This document shows positions 47,132-56,673 of a stretch of 64,000 nt of DNA, in pieces. How positions within the stretch are numbered: the first letter of the stretch is position 1; every line of letters begins with the position of its first letter. Under the pieces are notes generated by a model. That model was not told the DNA's origin. It did no database searches and saw only the letters and a list, made by a program, of their open reading frames with translations. The position numbers were made by a program, and so were the translations under genes. The DNA comes from Halomonas sp. TA22. GTDB lineage: Bacteria; Pseudomonadota; Gammaproteobacteria; Pseudomonadales; Halomonadaceae. The stretch is from positions 2,932,517 to 2,996,516 of the forward strand of contig NZ_CP053108.1 of NCBI RefSeq assembly GCF_013009075.1. Direction: 5' to 3'.

Positions 47132-47788
47132 CTAAGCATCGTTCTCGTCAGGTGTAAGACGATTCACTCGATAGAGCTGCGGCACCTGATCGAGCCCCTC
47201 CATGGTGCAGTCGAGATCCTTGACGCGGCCATCGCCAAGCCCATAGACCCACCCATGGACAGCCAGCGGCTGGCCGCGCTGCCACGCGCTCTGGATGATC
47301 TTGGTTCGACACAGGTTATCGACCTGCGCCTTGACGTTGAGCTCACAGAGACGATCGACCTGCTCCTCGGTTTCCAGTTCGCAGAGCTCCTTGCGGTGCC
47401 GACTGTAGAGCTCGCGTACCGAGTGCAGCCAGAAATCGACGATGCCATGCTCCCCTCCGGTCATTGCGGCGCGCACCCCGCCACAACCGTAGTGGCCAAC
47501 GATGAGGATGTGTTTGACCTTGAGCACATCCACGGCATATTGCACGACCGACAACGCATTCATGTCGTTATGGTAGAGCAGGTTGGCTACGTTACGGTGA
47601 ACGAAGACCTCGCCGGGCGGCAGATCGATGATCTGGTTGGCCGGTACCCGGCTGTCGGAGCAGCCGATCCACAGGTAGTCGGGCTGCTGCTGCTGCGACA
47701 GTCGCGAGAAGAAGTTGGGCTCCTGCTGACAAATGGTCTCCGCCCATAGGCGATTGCGCTCGAGAAGTTCCTGCATGCGTTCTTTCAT
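47132..47788 (-). CDS. can: Beta-class carbonic anhydrase
   Basis: A 218-residue zinc enzyme that interconverts CO2 and bicarbonate. Zinc ligands are Cys43 with the Asp45/Arg47 dyad in IGCSDSRVPAN, and His99 and Cys102 in VGHYGCGGVRAA. It matches E. coli Can closely in spacing. It is upstream of pepQ on the same strand and divergent from gorA. Confidence 0.96.
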   Translation of the reverse strand: MKERMQELLERNRLWAETICQQEPNFFSRLSQQQQPDYLWIGCSDSRVPANQIIDLPPGEVFVHRNVANLLYHNDMNALSVVQYAVDVLKVKHILIVGHYGCGGVRAAMTGGEHGIVDFWLHSVRELYSRHRKELCELETEEQVDRLCELNVKAQVDNLCRTKIIQSAWQRGQPLAVHGWVYGLGDGRVKDLDCTMEGLDQVPQLYRVNRLTPDENDA

Positions 47789-47955
47789 GATGCTGTCCTA
47801 AAGTCGTGCATGAGCCACGGCTGATACCCGAGGCGGGGATCGCTTCTTTTACCGCTCTCCACCATGCCGGTCAACGTCTGCCGCGTCCTCCCGACATTGC
47901 CGTTTGACTGTTATCATGCCATCCATCTGCCCTTTTCATGATTCAGGAGAGCAAC

Positions 47956-49317
47956 GTGTCCGACTATGACTACGACCTGTTTGTCATCGGTGCTGGCTCC
48001 GGCGGTGTACGTGCGGCGCGCACCGCGGCAGCCACTGGCGCCCGAGTGGCCGTGGCCGAGGATCGTTACCTGGGGGGAACCTGCGTCAATGTCGGTTGTG
48101 TACCCAAGAAACTCTACTCCTATGCGGCACACTTTCGCGACACCTTCGAGGAGAGTCGCGGGTTTGGCTGGAGCCTGCCCGGCGCGCCGCGCTTCGACTG
48201 GGCGACGCTGCGTGACAACAAGAGCGAGGAGATCAAGCGACTCAATGGCATCTACGGCCGACTGTTGGAAGGTGCGGGCGTCACCTTGATCAATGGCCGA
48301 GCCAAGATCGTCGATGCTCACACCATCGAGGTGGCAGGCGAGCGCATCAGTGCCGAAAAGATGCTGGTCGCGACAGGCGGCTGGCCCTGGATTCCCGACT
48401 TCCCCGGCAATCAATATGCCATCGACTCCAATCACCTGTTCGACCTGGAGAGCTTCCCCAAGCGCTTCCTGGTACTGGGCGGAGGCTACATTGCCGTCGA
48501 GTTCGCCAGTATCTTCAATGGGCTGGGGAGCGAGGCGCACCTAGTCTATCGAGGCGAGCTGTTCCTGCGCGGCTTCGATCGCGAGGTGAGGGAGTTCGCT
48601 CGCGACGAGATGGCCAAGAAAGGCGTCAATCTGCATTTCGAAGCCAACATCGAGCAGGTCGACAAGATCGAGGTTGGCTACCGGGTCAGCCTGACCAATG
48701 GTGAGCAGATCGACGTTGATGCCATTCTCGCGGCCACCGGCCGCAAGCCGCATCTACTGGGACTTGGGCTGGATGAACTGGGCATCGAACTCAACGCCGA
48801 TGGCAGCATCAGCGTCAACGAGCGCTACGAAACTTCCATTCCCTCGATCCTGGCGCTGGGCGATGTGACGGGCGGACCGGAGCTGACGCCCATCGCGCTT
48901 GCCGAAGCCATGCACATGGCCAAGCACCACTTCTCCGACACGCCTCCCGCTCCCCTCGACTATCAAAACATTGCTACTGCAGTGTTCTGCCATCCCAACA
49001 TCGGTACCGTTGGGCTATCGGAGGAGGAGGCTCGGGATCAGTGCGGCGAGATCCGTATCTATACCACCGACTTTCGCCCCATGAAGCATACCCTGTCCGG
49101 CAGTGATGAGCGCTGCTTGATGAAACTGATCGTCGACGATCGCAGCGATCGCATCGTCGGCGCTCATATGGTGGGCGAAGAGGCGGGCGAGCTGATCCAA
49201 GGTATTGCCATTGCTGCGCGCGCCGGCCTGACGAAAGAGGATTTCGACGCCACCGTGGGGATTCATCCCACCGCGGCCGAGGAGTTCGTGACCATGCGCA
49301 GCGTGACCCGACGCTGA
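47956..49317 (+). CDS. gorA: Glutathione-disulfide reductase
   Basis: A 453-residue FAD flavoenzyme that regenerates reduced glutathione with NADPH. An FAD site is FVIGAGSGGVRAARTAA, the redox disulfide is Cys43/Cys48 in GGTCVNVGCVPKKL, the NADPH domain contains LGGGYIAVEFASIF with downstream basic residues, and the active-site His-Glu pair is in GIHPTAAEEFVTM. GTG 47956 is the likely start because AGGAGA is five bases upstream; ATG 47938 is upstream of that site. A strong terminator follows. Confidence 0.94.
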   Translation: MSDYDYDLFVIGAGSGGVRAARTAAATGARVAVAEDRYLGGTCVNVGCVPKKLYSYAAHFRDTFEESRGFGWSLPGAPRFDWATLRDNKSEEIKRLNGIYGRLLEGAGVTLINGRAKIVDAHTIEVAGERISAEKMLVATGGWPWIPDFPGNQYAIDSNHLFDLESFPKRFLVLGGGYIAVEFASIFNGLGSEAHLVYRGELFLRGFDREVREFARDEMAKKGVNLHFEANIEQVDKIEVGYRVSLTNGEQIDVDAILAATGRKPHLLGLGLDELGIELNADGSISVNERYETSIPSILALGDVTGGPELTPIALAEAMHMAKHHFSDTPPAPLDYQNIATAVFCHPNIGTVGLSEEEARDQCGEIRIYTTDFRPMKHTLSGSDERCLMKLIVDDRSDRIVGAHMVGEEAGELIQGIAIAARAGLTKEDFDATVGIHPTAAEEFVTMRSVTRR

Positions 49318-49344
49318 TTACGGCCGCCTCGGCCAGCCAATCTC

Positions 49345-49370
49345 AAAGCCACTTGAGCAGTGGCTTTTTT
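49345..49370 (+). terminator. Rho-independent terminator after gorA
   Basis: AAAGCCACT (49345-49353) pairs with AGTGGCTTT (49359-49367) around TGAGC and runs into TTTTTT. It isolates gorA from the ectoine operon. Confidence 0.9.
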
Positions 49371-49503
49371 CATGCCTGTTTTCAGCGCGCTGCTAAACTG
49401 GAAGGCGACGGGACGGATTTTCTTCGGCTCTTGGAGCTTGGTCGACATGACCATGCAAATAACTCAAGGTTATGGATTGCGCGCATCTTGATAACCCGGC
49501 TCT

Positions 49504-49532
49504 TTGATTTGTGCATAAGCGCTTGTTATCAT
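49504..49532 (+). promoter_or_regulatory. Putative sigma-70 promoter of ectABC
   Basis: TTGATT (49504-49509) and TATCAT (49527-49532) are separated by exactly 17 bases, giving a short leader before the ectA ATG at 49567. In H. elongata ectA is known to have osmoregulated sigma-70 and sigma-38 type promoters; the stress-sigma overlap is not resolved here. Confidence 0.5.
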
Positions 49533-49566
49533 GATGTGCAAATTCGCCAACAGCGAAGCATAAGAG

Positions 49567-50142
49567 ATGAACGTATCCATGCAGCCCTTTACTACCTCTG
49601 CTGATCTGGCCCGCCCCAGCGTGGCGGATGCCGTAGTCGGCAATACGTCACAGTTATATATCCGTAAACCCAATCCCGATGACGGTTGGGGTATCTATGA
49701 ATTGGTCAAGTCATGCCCGCCGCTGGATGTCAATTCGGCTTATGCTTACCTGCTGCTGGCCACTCAGTTCCGCGACAGTTGCGCTGTTGCTACCAATGAA
49801 GAGGGGGAGGTCGTTGGCTTCGTCTCCGGCTACGTGAAGAGCAATGCCAGCGATACCTATTTTCTGTGGCAGGTAGCAGTGGGTGAAAAAGCGCGTGGAA
49901 CGGGATTGGCGCGGCGTCTCGTGGAAGCGGTCATGAGCCGTCCTGAGCTGGCGGCGGTACGTCATCTGGAAACTACCATTACACCAGACAACACGGCATC
50001 TTGGGGCTTGTTCAAGCGCCTTGCCGATCGTTGGCAGGCCCCCCTTAATAGCCGGGAGTACTTCTCTACCGATCAGCTCGGCGGTGAGCACGATCCGGAA
50101 AACCTGGTGCGTATCGGCCCGTTTCAGCCCGAGCGCATCTGA
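49567..50142 (+). CDS. ectA: L-2,4-diaminobutyrate N-acetyltransferase EctA
   Basis: A 191-residue GNAT acetyltransferase that acetylates 2,4-diaminobutyrate at N-gamma, the second step of ectoine synthesis. The RKPNPDDGWGIYELVKSCPPLDVNSAYAYLLL segment (spanning the substrate region) and the acetyl-CoA motif VAVGEKARGTGLARRLVEAV are typical of EctA, as is REYFSTDQLGGEHDPENL at the C-terminus. ATG 49567 gives a length like H. elongata EctA; ATG 49579 is an alternative. The leader has only a weak AAGAG. Confidence 0.97.
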   Translation: MNVSMQPFTTSADLARPSVADAVVGNTSQLYIRKPNPDDGWGIYELVKSCPPLDVNSAYAYLLLATQFRDSCAVATNEEGEVVGFVSGYVKSNASDTYFLWQVAVGEKARGTGLARRLVEAVMSRPELAAVRHLETTITPDNTASWGLFKRLADRWQAPLNSREYFSTDQLGGEHDPENLVRIGPFQPERI

Positions 50143-50174
50143 TCACTATTTGGCCTACCGAAAGCGTCCGGTAG

Positions 50175-51476
<1,302 letters not shown>

Positions 51477-51494
51477 TGCCTGCCTGCCATCCGT

Positions 51495-51510
51495 TGGATG
51501 CGGTATGGCA
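51495..51510 (+). promoter_or_regulatory. Possible sigma-54 promoter upstream of ectC
   Basis: TGGATGCGGTATGGCA has the sigma-54 geometry GG-N10-GC, with the -12 half (TGGCA) close to consensus and the -24 half limited to TGG. In H. elongata a sigma-54 promoter upstream of ectC has been described, which motivates the search. The match here is weak. Confidence 0.3.
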
Positions 51511-51536
51511 TGGCGTGAACACATGTTACCTTCGCC

Positions 51537-51565
51537 ATGACCCGACACGCTCGGGTCATTTTATT
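51537..51565 (+). terminator. Terminator-like hairpin between ectB and ectC
   Basis: ATGACCCGA (51537-51545) pairs perfectly with TCGGGTCAT (51551-51559) around CACGC and runs into a T-rich tail TTTTATT. A second hairpin follows at 51566-51586 (GAACGGC/GCCGTTC). Together they could lower ectC transcription or process the transcript. Confidence 0.7.
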
Positions 51566-51615
51566 GAACGGCGTCCTTGGCCGTTCCGACTCCCGTCTAT
51601 GGAAGGAAAATAGCG

Positions 51616-52011
51616 ATGATCGTACGCAACCTCGAAGAAGCCCGTAAGACCGGCCGTCTCGTCCAGGCCGAGCATGGTCAGTGGGACAGTACACGTCTGA
51701 TGCTTGCCGACGATGGCGGCAACTGCTCGTTCCACATTACCCGAATCTTTGAAGGTACCGAGACCCATATCCACTACAAGCATCACTTCGAGGCGGTGTA
51801 TTGCATGGAGGGTGAAGGCGAAGTGGAAACCTTGGCCGATGGCAAGATCTGGCCGATCAAGCCGGGTGACATCTATATTCTCGATCAGCATGATGAACAC
51901 CTGCTGCGTGCCACCAAGACCATGCACCTGGCTTGTGTCTTTACACCACCGATCACCGGCACGGAAGTGCACCGCGAAGATGGCTCCTACGCCCCGGCTG
52001 GCGAAGCTTGA
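51616..52011 (+). CDS. ectC: L-ectoine synthase EctC
   Basis: A 131-residue cupin that cyclises N-gamma-acetyl-diaminobutyrate to ectoine. [39 protein letters not shown] and [20 protein letters not shown] mark the cupin barrel and iron site. [22 protein letters not shown] is the second cupin motif. ATG 51616 with GAAGGA upstream matches the family N-terminus; the longer in-frame start is discarded. The protein is slightly shorter at the C-terminus than H. elongata EctC as I recall it. There is no ectD hydroxylase nearby. Confidence 0.97.
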   Translation: MIVRNLEEARKTGRLVQAEHGQWDSTRLMLADDGGNCSFHITRIFEGTETHIHYKHHFEAVYCMEGEGEVETLADGKIWPIKPGDIYILDQHDEHLLRATKTMHLACVFTPPITGTEVHREDGSYAPAGEA

Positions 52012-52040
52012 TCGCGCAGGATCATCGCTGTTTTCTTGGC

Positions 52041-52067
52041 AAGGCCTCGGCAAAATGCCGGGGCCTT
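52041..52067 (+). terminator. Terminator after ectC
   Basis: AAGGCCTCGGCA (52041-52052) pairs with TGCCGGGGCCTT (52056-52067), a 12-base stem with one G-T pair and an AAA loop, followed by GAGTTT. Confidence 0.65.
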
Positions 52068-52113
52068 GAGTTTCCGGGCTTGTCGATCACTCCTGCACGG
52101 GATCCAAGCTTCG

Positions 52114-52129
52114 CATAATGTATATTATG
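52114..52129. promoter_or_regulatory. AT-rich palindrome upstream of the retropepsin-like gene
   Basis: CATAATGTATATTATG is a 16-bp dyad with seven of eight pairs matched (CATAAT/ATTATG arms), in the 239-bp gap after ectC. It is the most AT-rich segment in the area and could be an operator. Confidence 0.4.
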
Positions 52130-52182
52130 TTAAATCAAATATTCATGACACGCCACGACGCCTTGCCCACCTCGTTATGATT

Positions 52183-52204
52183 GGACAGCCGTATTGCGCT
52201 GTCC
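52183..52204 (+). other. Hairpin in the leader of the retropepsin-like gene
   Basis: GGACAGC (52183-52189) pairs perfectly with GCTGTCC (52198-52204) around an eight-base loop, 47 bases upstream of the ATG at 52251. Its role is unknown. Confidence 0.4.
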
Positions 52205-52250
52205 TTATCATGCTTGCCTAGTTACGAAGCCGTCAGGATCAACAATTACC

Positions 52251-53120
52251 ATGTCTATCGGAATGCAGACTCGCCGCTCTCTTTCATTCGCTGCGTTACT
52301 GGCCGCTGCGCTGTCGCTTACCGGCTGCGCCCTGTCCGAAACACGCACTGAAAGTATGGGCGAAGCCGAGCCTTCCCTGGCGCGCGATGATTTCAATCTG
52401 CGCATCGACGAGCTCGAGCAGCGTCTCGTCGAACGCTGTGTTCAGCAGCACGCCCTATCCGAAAGGCAACAGCAACAGGCCTTCGACCTGTCAATGGAGG
52501 TTCGTGATGTCGGCAGCCTGGTCAGGCATTTGAGAGCGGATATCGAGAATCTCAACGTTGATTCGAACACCGAGCCGTCACAGTGCGTCGCCTCCCAGGA
52601 GACTCGATTCGATAACAGGGAGGTCCTCGGTCGCAGTGAGTGGATCGGTTTGCCAAGCGTTGGCACCTATCTCAAGGCGCGTATCGACTCCGGTGCCAAC
52701 ACCTCGTCGCTTTCAGCAAGCGAGATCACTCGTTTCGAGCGTGACGGCGAGAACTGGGTCCGATTCAAGCTGGCTTTAAGCGACGAGGACGTGGTCGTCG
52801 AACAGGTGCGTGATGAGTGGATCGAGGCGCCGGTCATTCGGCGTGTCAGAATACTCCAGGCGGCGGGAAGCGATACGCGCCCCGTGGTGAGCCTGCTGAT
52901 GACGCTGGGACCGATTCGGGAACAGGTCGAATTCACTCTCAATGACCGTAGCCACCTCAACTATCCTGTGCTACTTGGCCGCCGCTTCATGATGGATATC
53001 GCCATGATCGACGTCGCCGAGAGCTACCTTCATCCGCGCCCCGAGTTTCCCGGCGGCCGTCCCGCCGAAGAGGCCGCCACGGATGAAGTCGACACCGAAG
53101 ACAATGACGAAGAGGCCTAA
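52251..53120 (+). CDS. Lipoprotein with RimK-associated retropepsin-like protease domain
   Basis: A 289-residue lipoprotein: the signal peptide ends in LSLTGC, giving a lipobox Cys. A coiled-coil-like region (about 40-115) is followed by a domain with ARIDSGANTSSL, the single-copy aspartic-protease-like motif (D-S/T-G-A) of the PF05618 family known as ATP-dependent zinc protease or RimB-like. The conserved VLLGRRFM stretch is near the C-terminus, which ends in an acidic tail. It heads a three-gene operon with a 7TM inactive transglutaminase and an ATP-grasp ligase. The DSG of the motif retains the catalytic Asp. ATG 52251 is chosen; ATG 52263 is possible. Confidence 0.85.
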   Translation: MSIGMQTRRSLSFAALLAAALSLTGCALSETRTESMGEAEPSLARDDFNLRIDELEQRLVERCVQQHALSERQQQQAFDLSMEVRDVGSLVRHLRADIENLNVDSNTEPSQCVASQETRFDNREVLGRSEWIGLPSVGTYLKARIDSGANTSSLSASEITRFERDGENWVRFKLALSDEDVVVEQVRDEWIEAPVIRRVRILQAAGSDTRPVVSLLMTLGPIREQVEFTLNDRSHLNYPVLLGRRFMMDIAMIDVAESYLHPRPEFPGGRPAEEAATDEVDTEDNDEEA

Positions 53121-53180
53121 GGCTGCCGTTGCCGCTTCAATGCGACTGCTCTTCGCGTGAAACTTTGACAAGGAAACTGC

Positions 53181-54686
53181 ATGTCACGCCTGCCCTTCTA
53201 TCTTCTTACCGGTTTCTTGCTGATCGCTGGCATTGCCTTGAGCGTGCATCGACACGTGCAGTTCGAAGTGCCCTGGACACCGGGCGAGCAGCGCCAGGTA
53301 TGGGAAATCGAGGCGTTGGTCAACTTCAACGCCACGGGTGGCCCCGTGCTCGTCGACATGGCGCTCCCTTCACACCAATCGGAGTACCGGGTGCTCACCG
53401 AGAACACCGCCTCTTCCGGCTATGGTCTGTCGTTCATCGATAACCAGCGTGGACGTCGCGCCCAGTGGTCGATTCGTGAGGCGCAAGGTAGCCAACAGCT
53501 CTACTACTCCGTGCAGCTGCTGGTGGCGCCGGACTCCCGCCCTCCCTTGGCGCAGCGTCCACCGCTGCCACGCGATATCGCCTGGGAGCGTCCCTACGAC
53601 AGTGTCGTCAGCCAGGTGATCGAGCGTGCGTGGCAGCGCTCCGCTACCCCGTTCACCTTTACTCGTGAGTTGATCCGCGATGTCGTCGGCGATCGTCAGG
53701 GCGAGAACTCGCGCTTGCTGCTGACCCAATATGACCCGGGCCCGCTGCTGGTCAGGCTGCTCAACGAAGCCGGCATTCACGCCCGCGAAGTCAATGGTCT
53801 GCTCCTCGAGGATGGCCGGCGTCGGCAGAGCCTGACCTCCTGGCTGCAGGTCTTCGACGACGAGCGCTGGGTGCTCTTCAACCCGGTGACTGGCGAGCAA
53901 GGCCGACCGGAAAACCTGCTGTTATGGGAGGATAATGGTCAGGCGGTCCTGGAGGTTCAGGGCGGGACCAACTCACGCATCAGCTTCTCGATGCTGCAGC
54001 ATAACCAGCCGGCCGCAGCGGCCGTACGCAATCAGCTCTCAAGCGACACCCTACTGAACTTCTCGATCCATAGCCTACCTCTTGAGGAGCAGGCACTGTT
54101 TCAGACGATTCTGCTGATTCCCATTGGTGCTCTGGTGGTCGTGCTACTGCGTGTTCTGGTCGGCATCAAGACCTCCGGCACCTTCATGCCGGTACTGATC
54201 GCGCTGGCCTTCATACAGACCACGCTTGCCACCGGCTTGATCGGCTTTCTGTTGATCGTGGCGGTGGGGCTAGTGATACGCAGCTATCTCTCTCATCTCA
54301 ACCTACTACTGGTAGCGCGAGTGTCGGCGGTGATCATCACGGTCATCGCCATCATCTCGATCTTTTCGGTACTCTCCTACCGCATCGGGCTCAATGCGGG
54401 TCTGACCATCACCTTCTTCCCGATGATTATCCTCTCCTGGACCATCGAGCGAATGTCGATCCTGTGGGAGGAAGAGGGCCCCAAGCAAGTGCTGATCCAG
54501 GGCGGCGGCAGCCTGTTGACGGCGGTGCTGGCCTATTTGGCCATGAACAACCCTTGGGTGCGGCACATCACCTTCAACTTCCTAGGTGTCCAGCTCATTC
54601 TGATGGCACTGATACTACTGCTTGGCAATTACACCGGTTACCGGCTACTGGAGCTGCGACGCTTCAAGCCGGTCACCAACGACTGA
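53181..54686 (+). CDS. Inactive transglutaminase fused to 7 transmembrane helices
   Basis: A 501-residue membrane protein. One N-terminal TM helix is followed by a large extracytoplasmic domain with a transglutaminase-like fold (RLLNEAGIHAREVNGLLL and WLQVFDDERWVLFNP) lacking the catalytic Cys and His. About seven TM helices occupy the C-terminal third (from ILLIPIGALVVVLLRVLV to GNYTGYRLLELRRF). This domain pair is a known family, found beside RimK-like ATP-grasp ligases and retropepsin-like proteins exactly as here. It starts 60 bp after the protease-like gene. ATG 53181 follows AAGGAAACTGC. Confidence 0.88.
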   Translation: MSRLPFYLLTGFLLIAGIALSVHRHVQFEVPWTPGEQRQVWEIEALVNFNATGGPVLVDMALPSHQSEYRVLTENTASSGYGLSFIDNQRGRRAQWSIREAQGSQQLYYSVQLLVAPDSRPPLAQRPPLPRDIAWERPYDSVVSQVIERAWQRSATPFTFTRELIRDVVGDRQGENSRLLLTQYDPGPLLVRLLNEAGIHAREVNGLLLEDGRRRQSLTSWLQVFDDERWVLFNPVTGEQGRPENLLLWEDNGQAVLEVQGGTNSRISFSMLQHNQPAAAAVRNQLSSDTLLNFSIHSLPLEEQALFQTILLIPIGALVVVLLRVLVGIKTSGTFMPVLIALAFIQTTLATGLIGFLLIVAVGLVIRSYLSHLNLLLVARVSAVIITVIAIISIFSVLSYRIGLNAGLTITFFPMIILSWTIERMSILWEEEGPKQVLIQGGGSLLTAVLAYLAMNNPWVRHITFNFLGVQLILMALILLLGNYTGYRLLELRRFKPVTND

Positions 54687-54697
54687 GGCGCTCGCGC

Positions 54698-55675
54698 ATG
54701 TGGACGACACCCGGCAAGCTTCGCGCGAAAGGCATCATCGGCATGAATCGCCGCAACATTCGCTATATTGGGCGTTACAACAGCCGGCGCCTCTATCCGC
54801 TGGTGGACGACAAGCTCAAGACCAAGTTGCTCGCTCATGAGTACGGTATCACCACCCCTGCACTCATCGGCACCGTGAGTACCCAGTTCGACGTCAAGCA
54901 CGTCACCAAGATGGTCGCCGGTCATGGCGGGTTCGTGATCAAGCCAGCCAAGGGTAGCGGCGGCAAGGGCATACTGGTGATCGAGCGGGTCGAGGGTGAC
55001 AGCTACATCAAGCCGAGTGGAGCCAATCTGGGGCGCGAATCCCTCGAGCGGCATGTCTCCAATATCCTGTCCGGTCTTTACTCCTTGGGTGGATCGCCCG
55101 ATGTCGCGGTGGTAGAGGCCCTGATCAACTTCGATGCCAGTCTAGCGGAATACACCTACGAAGGGGTGCCGGACATCCGCGTCATCGTCTTCAAGGGGTA
55201 TCCGGTCATGGCCATGATGCGCCTCTCCACGGCGGCATCGGATGGCAAGGCCAACCTTCACCAGGGAGCGGTGGGCGTAGGGCTGGACATCGCCACCGGC
55301 ACCGCCCTGCGCGGCGTCCAGCATGACCGCCCGCGTATCGATCACCCCGATACCGGGCATGAACTCTCAAGCCTGAAGATCCCGGACTGGGAGACGCTGC
55401 TGACCCTGGCCGCGCGCTGCTATGAGATGACCGGGCTTGGCTACCTTGGCACCGATATGGTCCTCGACCGCGATCATGGTCCCATGCTGCTCGAGCTGAA
55501 CGCGCGCCCCGGCCTGGCGATCCAGATGGCCAACGGCGAAGGCCTTCGCCCCCGCCTCGATCTGATCGAGCGACAGCCTGAGGGCGTGGATATCGCGACA
55601 CGCGTCGCCTTTGCCCGCCGCCACTTCGCGCGCAAGGGGGAGCTTCACGAAGCGGTGCAGGCCTGTCCGGCTTGA
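54698..55675 (+). CDS. RimK-like ATP-grasp alpha-L-glutamate ligase-related protein
   Basis: A 325-residue soluble ATP-grasp enzyme. ATP-binding features are VIKPAKGSGGKGILVIERV, then VVVEALINFDASLAEYTYE, PDIRVIVFKGYPVMAMMR and metal-binding Glu/Asn in GPMLLELNARPGLAIQMAN. It is related to RimK and glutamate ligases that join amino acids to peptides or proteins; the actual substrate is unknown. It begins 11 bp after the 7TM protein gene, so the three genes form one operon. Comparative studies of ATP-grasp amidoligases have noted this gene set, but I know of no biochemical function. Confidence 0.88.
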   Translation: MWTTPGKLRAKGIIGMNRRNIRYIGRYNSRRLYPLVDDKLKTKLLAHEYGITTPALIGTVSTQFDVKHVTKMVAGHGGFVIKPAKGSGGKGILVIERVEGDSYIKPSGANLGRESLERHVSNILSGLYSLGGSPDVAVVEALINFDASLAEYTYEGVPDIRVIVFKGYPVMAMMRLSTAASDGKANLHQGAVGVGLDIATGTALRGVQHDRPRIDHPDTGHELSSLKIPDWETLLTLAARCYEMTGLGYLGTDMVLDRDHGPMLLELNARPGLAIQMANGEGLRPRLDLIERQPEGVDIATRVAFARRHFARKGELHEAVQACPA

Positions 55676-55747
55676 CGATCTGGTCGCACCGCGGCCAGCC
55701 GCGTACTATGTCCGCACGTTATGCTCACTCTTGCTATCAGGCGCTCC

Positions 55748-56185
55748 ATGTTCGATTCACGTCCCTTGATCCAGCAGGCCGAAAATCAGTGTCAGGCACG
55801 TGGCGTGCGCTTCACGCCGATTCGCCGTCGGGTGCTGGAGATGATTGCCGGTACCGACGGCGGTCTCAAGGCCTATGACCTACTCGACAAGCTGGCTTTG
55901 GAGCATGCCGCCGCACGTCCTCCGACGGTCTACCGAGCGCTCGATTTTCTGATCGAGCAGGGCTTGGTGCACCGCATCGAATCGCTCAATGCCTACGTCG
56001 CCTGCCCCTGCCCCGAGCATACGCACGGTTTTCAGCTATTGATCTGCCATAAATGCGGCCGCGTCGAAGAACTGCATCTTGACGACGTCAATGCTCAGCT
56101 CTCGGCTCGTGCTCGCGAGCTGGGCTTTTGCGTCGAACGTCAGACCATCGAACTGCTCGGCATATGTGACCGCTGCCTCACTTAA
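55748..56185 (+). CDS. zur: Zinc uptake regulator, Fur family
   Basis: A 145-residue zinc-responsive repressor. The winged helix domain has RRRVLEMIAGTDGGLKAYDLLDKLA and RPPTVYRALDFLIEQGLVH. The metal-binding C-terminal part contains CPEHTHGF, ICHKCGRVEEL and CDRC, the structural zinc site of Zur. ATG 55748 gives the normal N-terminus. It lies 36 bp upstream of hisI. No clear Zur box was seen in the short gaps. Confidence 0.9.
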   Translation: MFDSRPLIQQAENQCQARGVRFTPIRRRVLEMIAGTDGGLKAYDLLDKLALEHAAARPPTVYRALDFLIEQGLVHRIESLNAYVACPCPEHTHGFQLLICHKCGRVEELHLDDVNAQLSARARELGFCVERQTIELLGICDRCLT

Positions 56186-56221
56186 ACTAAGCCGTCTCCC
56201 CTCGTCCAAGTCGGAATCGCC

Positions 56222-56671
56222 ATGAGTCAACTCTTCAAGGCGCTCGAAAGCGCCGCTACCCAGACACGCTATCCTGCCGAGCAGATCATCGAAGCGATCA
56301 AGTGGAGTGGCGATGGGCTGCTGCCGACCATCGCCCAACAGCATGATAGCGGTGAAGTGCTGATGATGGCCTGGATGAATCGTGAATCACTGCTTGAGAC
56401 GCTACGCACCGGGCGCGTCTGCTACTGGTCGCGCTCGCGGGGCAAGCTGTGGCGCAAGGGGGAATCTTCGGGACAGGAGCAGCATTTGAAGGGGGCACGC
56501 ATCGACTGCGACGGCGACACCTTGCTGCTACTCGTCGACCAGACGGGGCCTGCCTGTCACAGCGGCCGGCGCAGCTGCTTCTATGTTGCCCTGGAGGGCG
56601 AAGAGGCGCGCGTCATCAGCGAGCCATTGATCGATCCCGACGCGCTCTATGGCGCCAAGTCCTCACGCTAG
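56222..56671 (+). CDS. hisI: Phosphoribosyl-AMP cyclohydrolase
   Basis: A 149-residue enzyme of histidine biosynthesis opening the adenine ring of PR-AMP. The [12 protein letters not shown] Mg site and the three Zn-binding cysteines (Cys96, Cys112, Cys119; [10 protein letters not shown]) are present. It is single-domain, without the HisE half. It is separated from the main his locus, next to zur, which fits the pattern of zinc-regulated second copies of this zinc enzyme seen in some bacteria. yidD follows two bases later. Confidence 0.92.
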   Translation: MSQLFKALESAATQTRYPAEQIIEAIKWSGDGLLPTIAQQHDSGEVLMMAWMNRESLLETLRTGRVCYWSRSRGKLWRKGESSGQEQHLKGARIDCDGDTLLLLVDQTGPACHSGRRSCFYVALEGEEARVISEPLIDPDALYGAKSSR

Positions 56672-56673
56672 CC

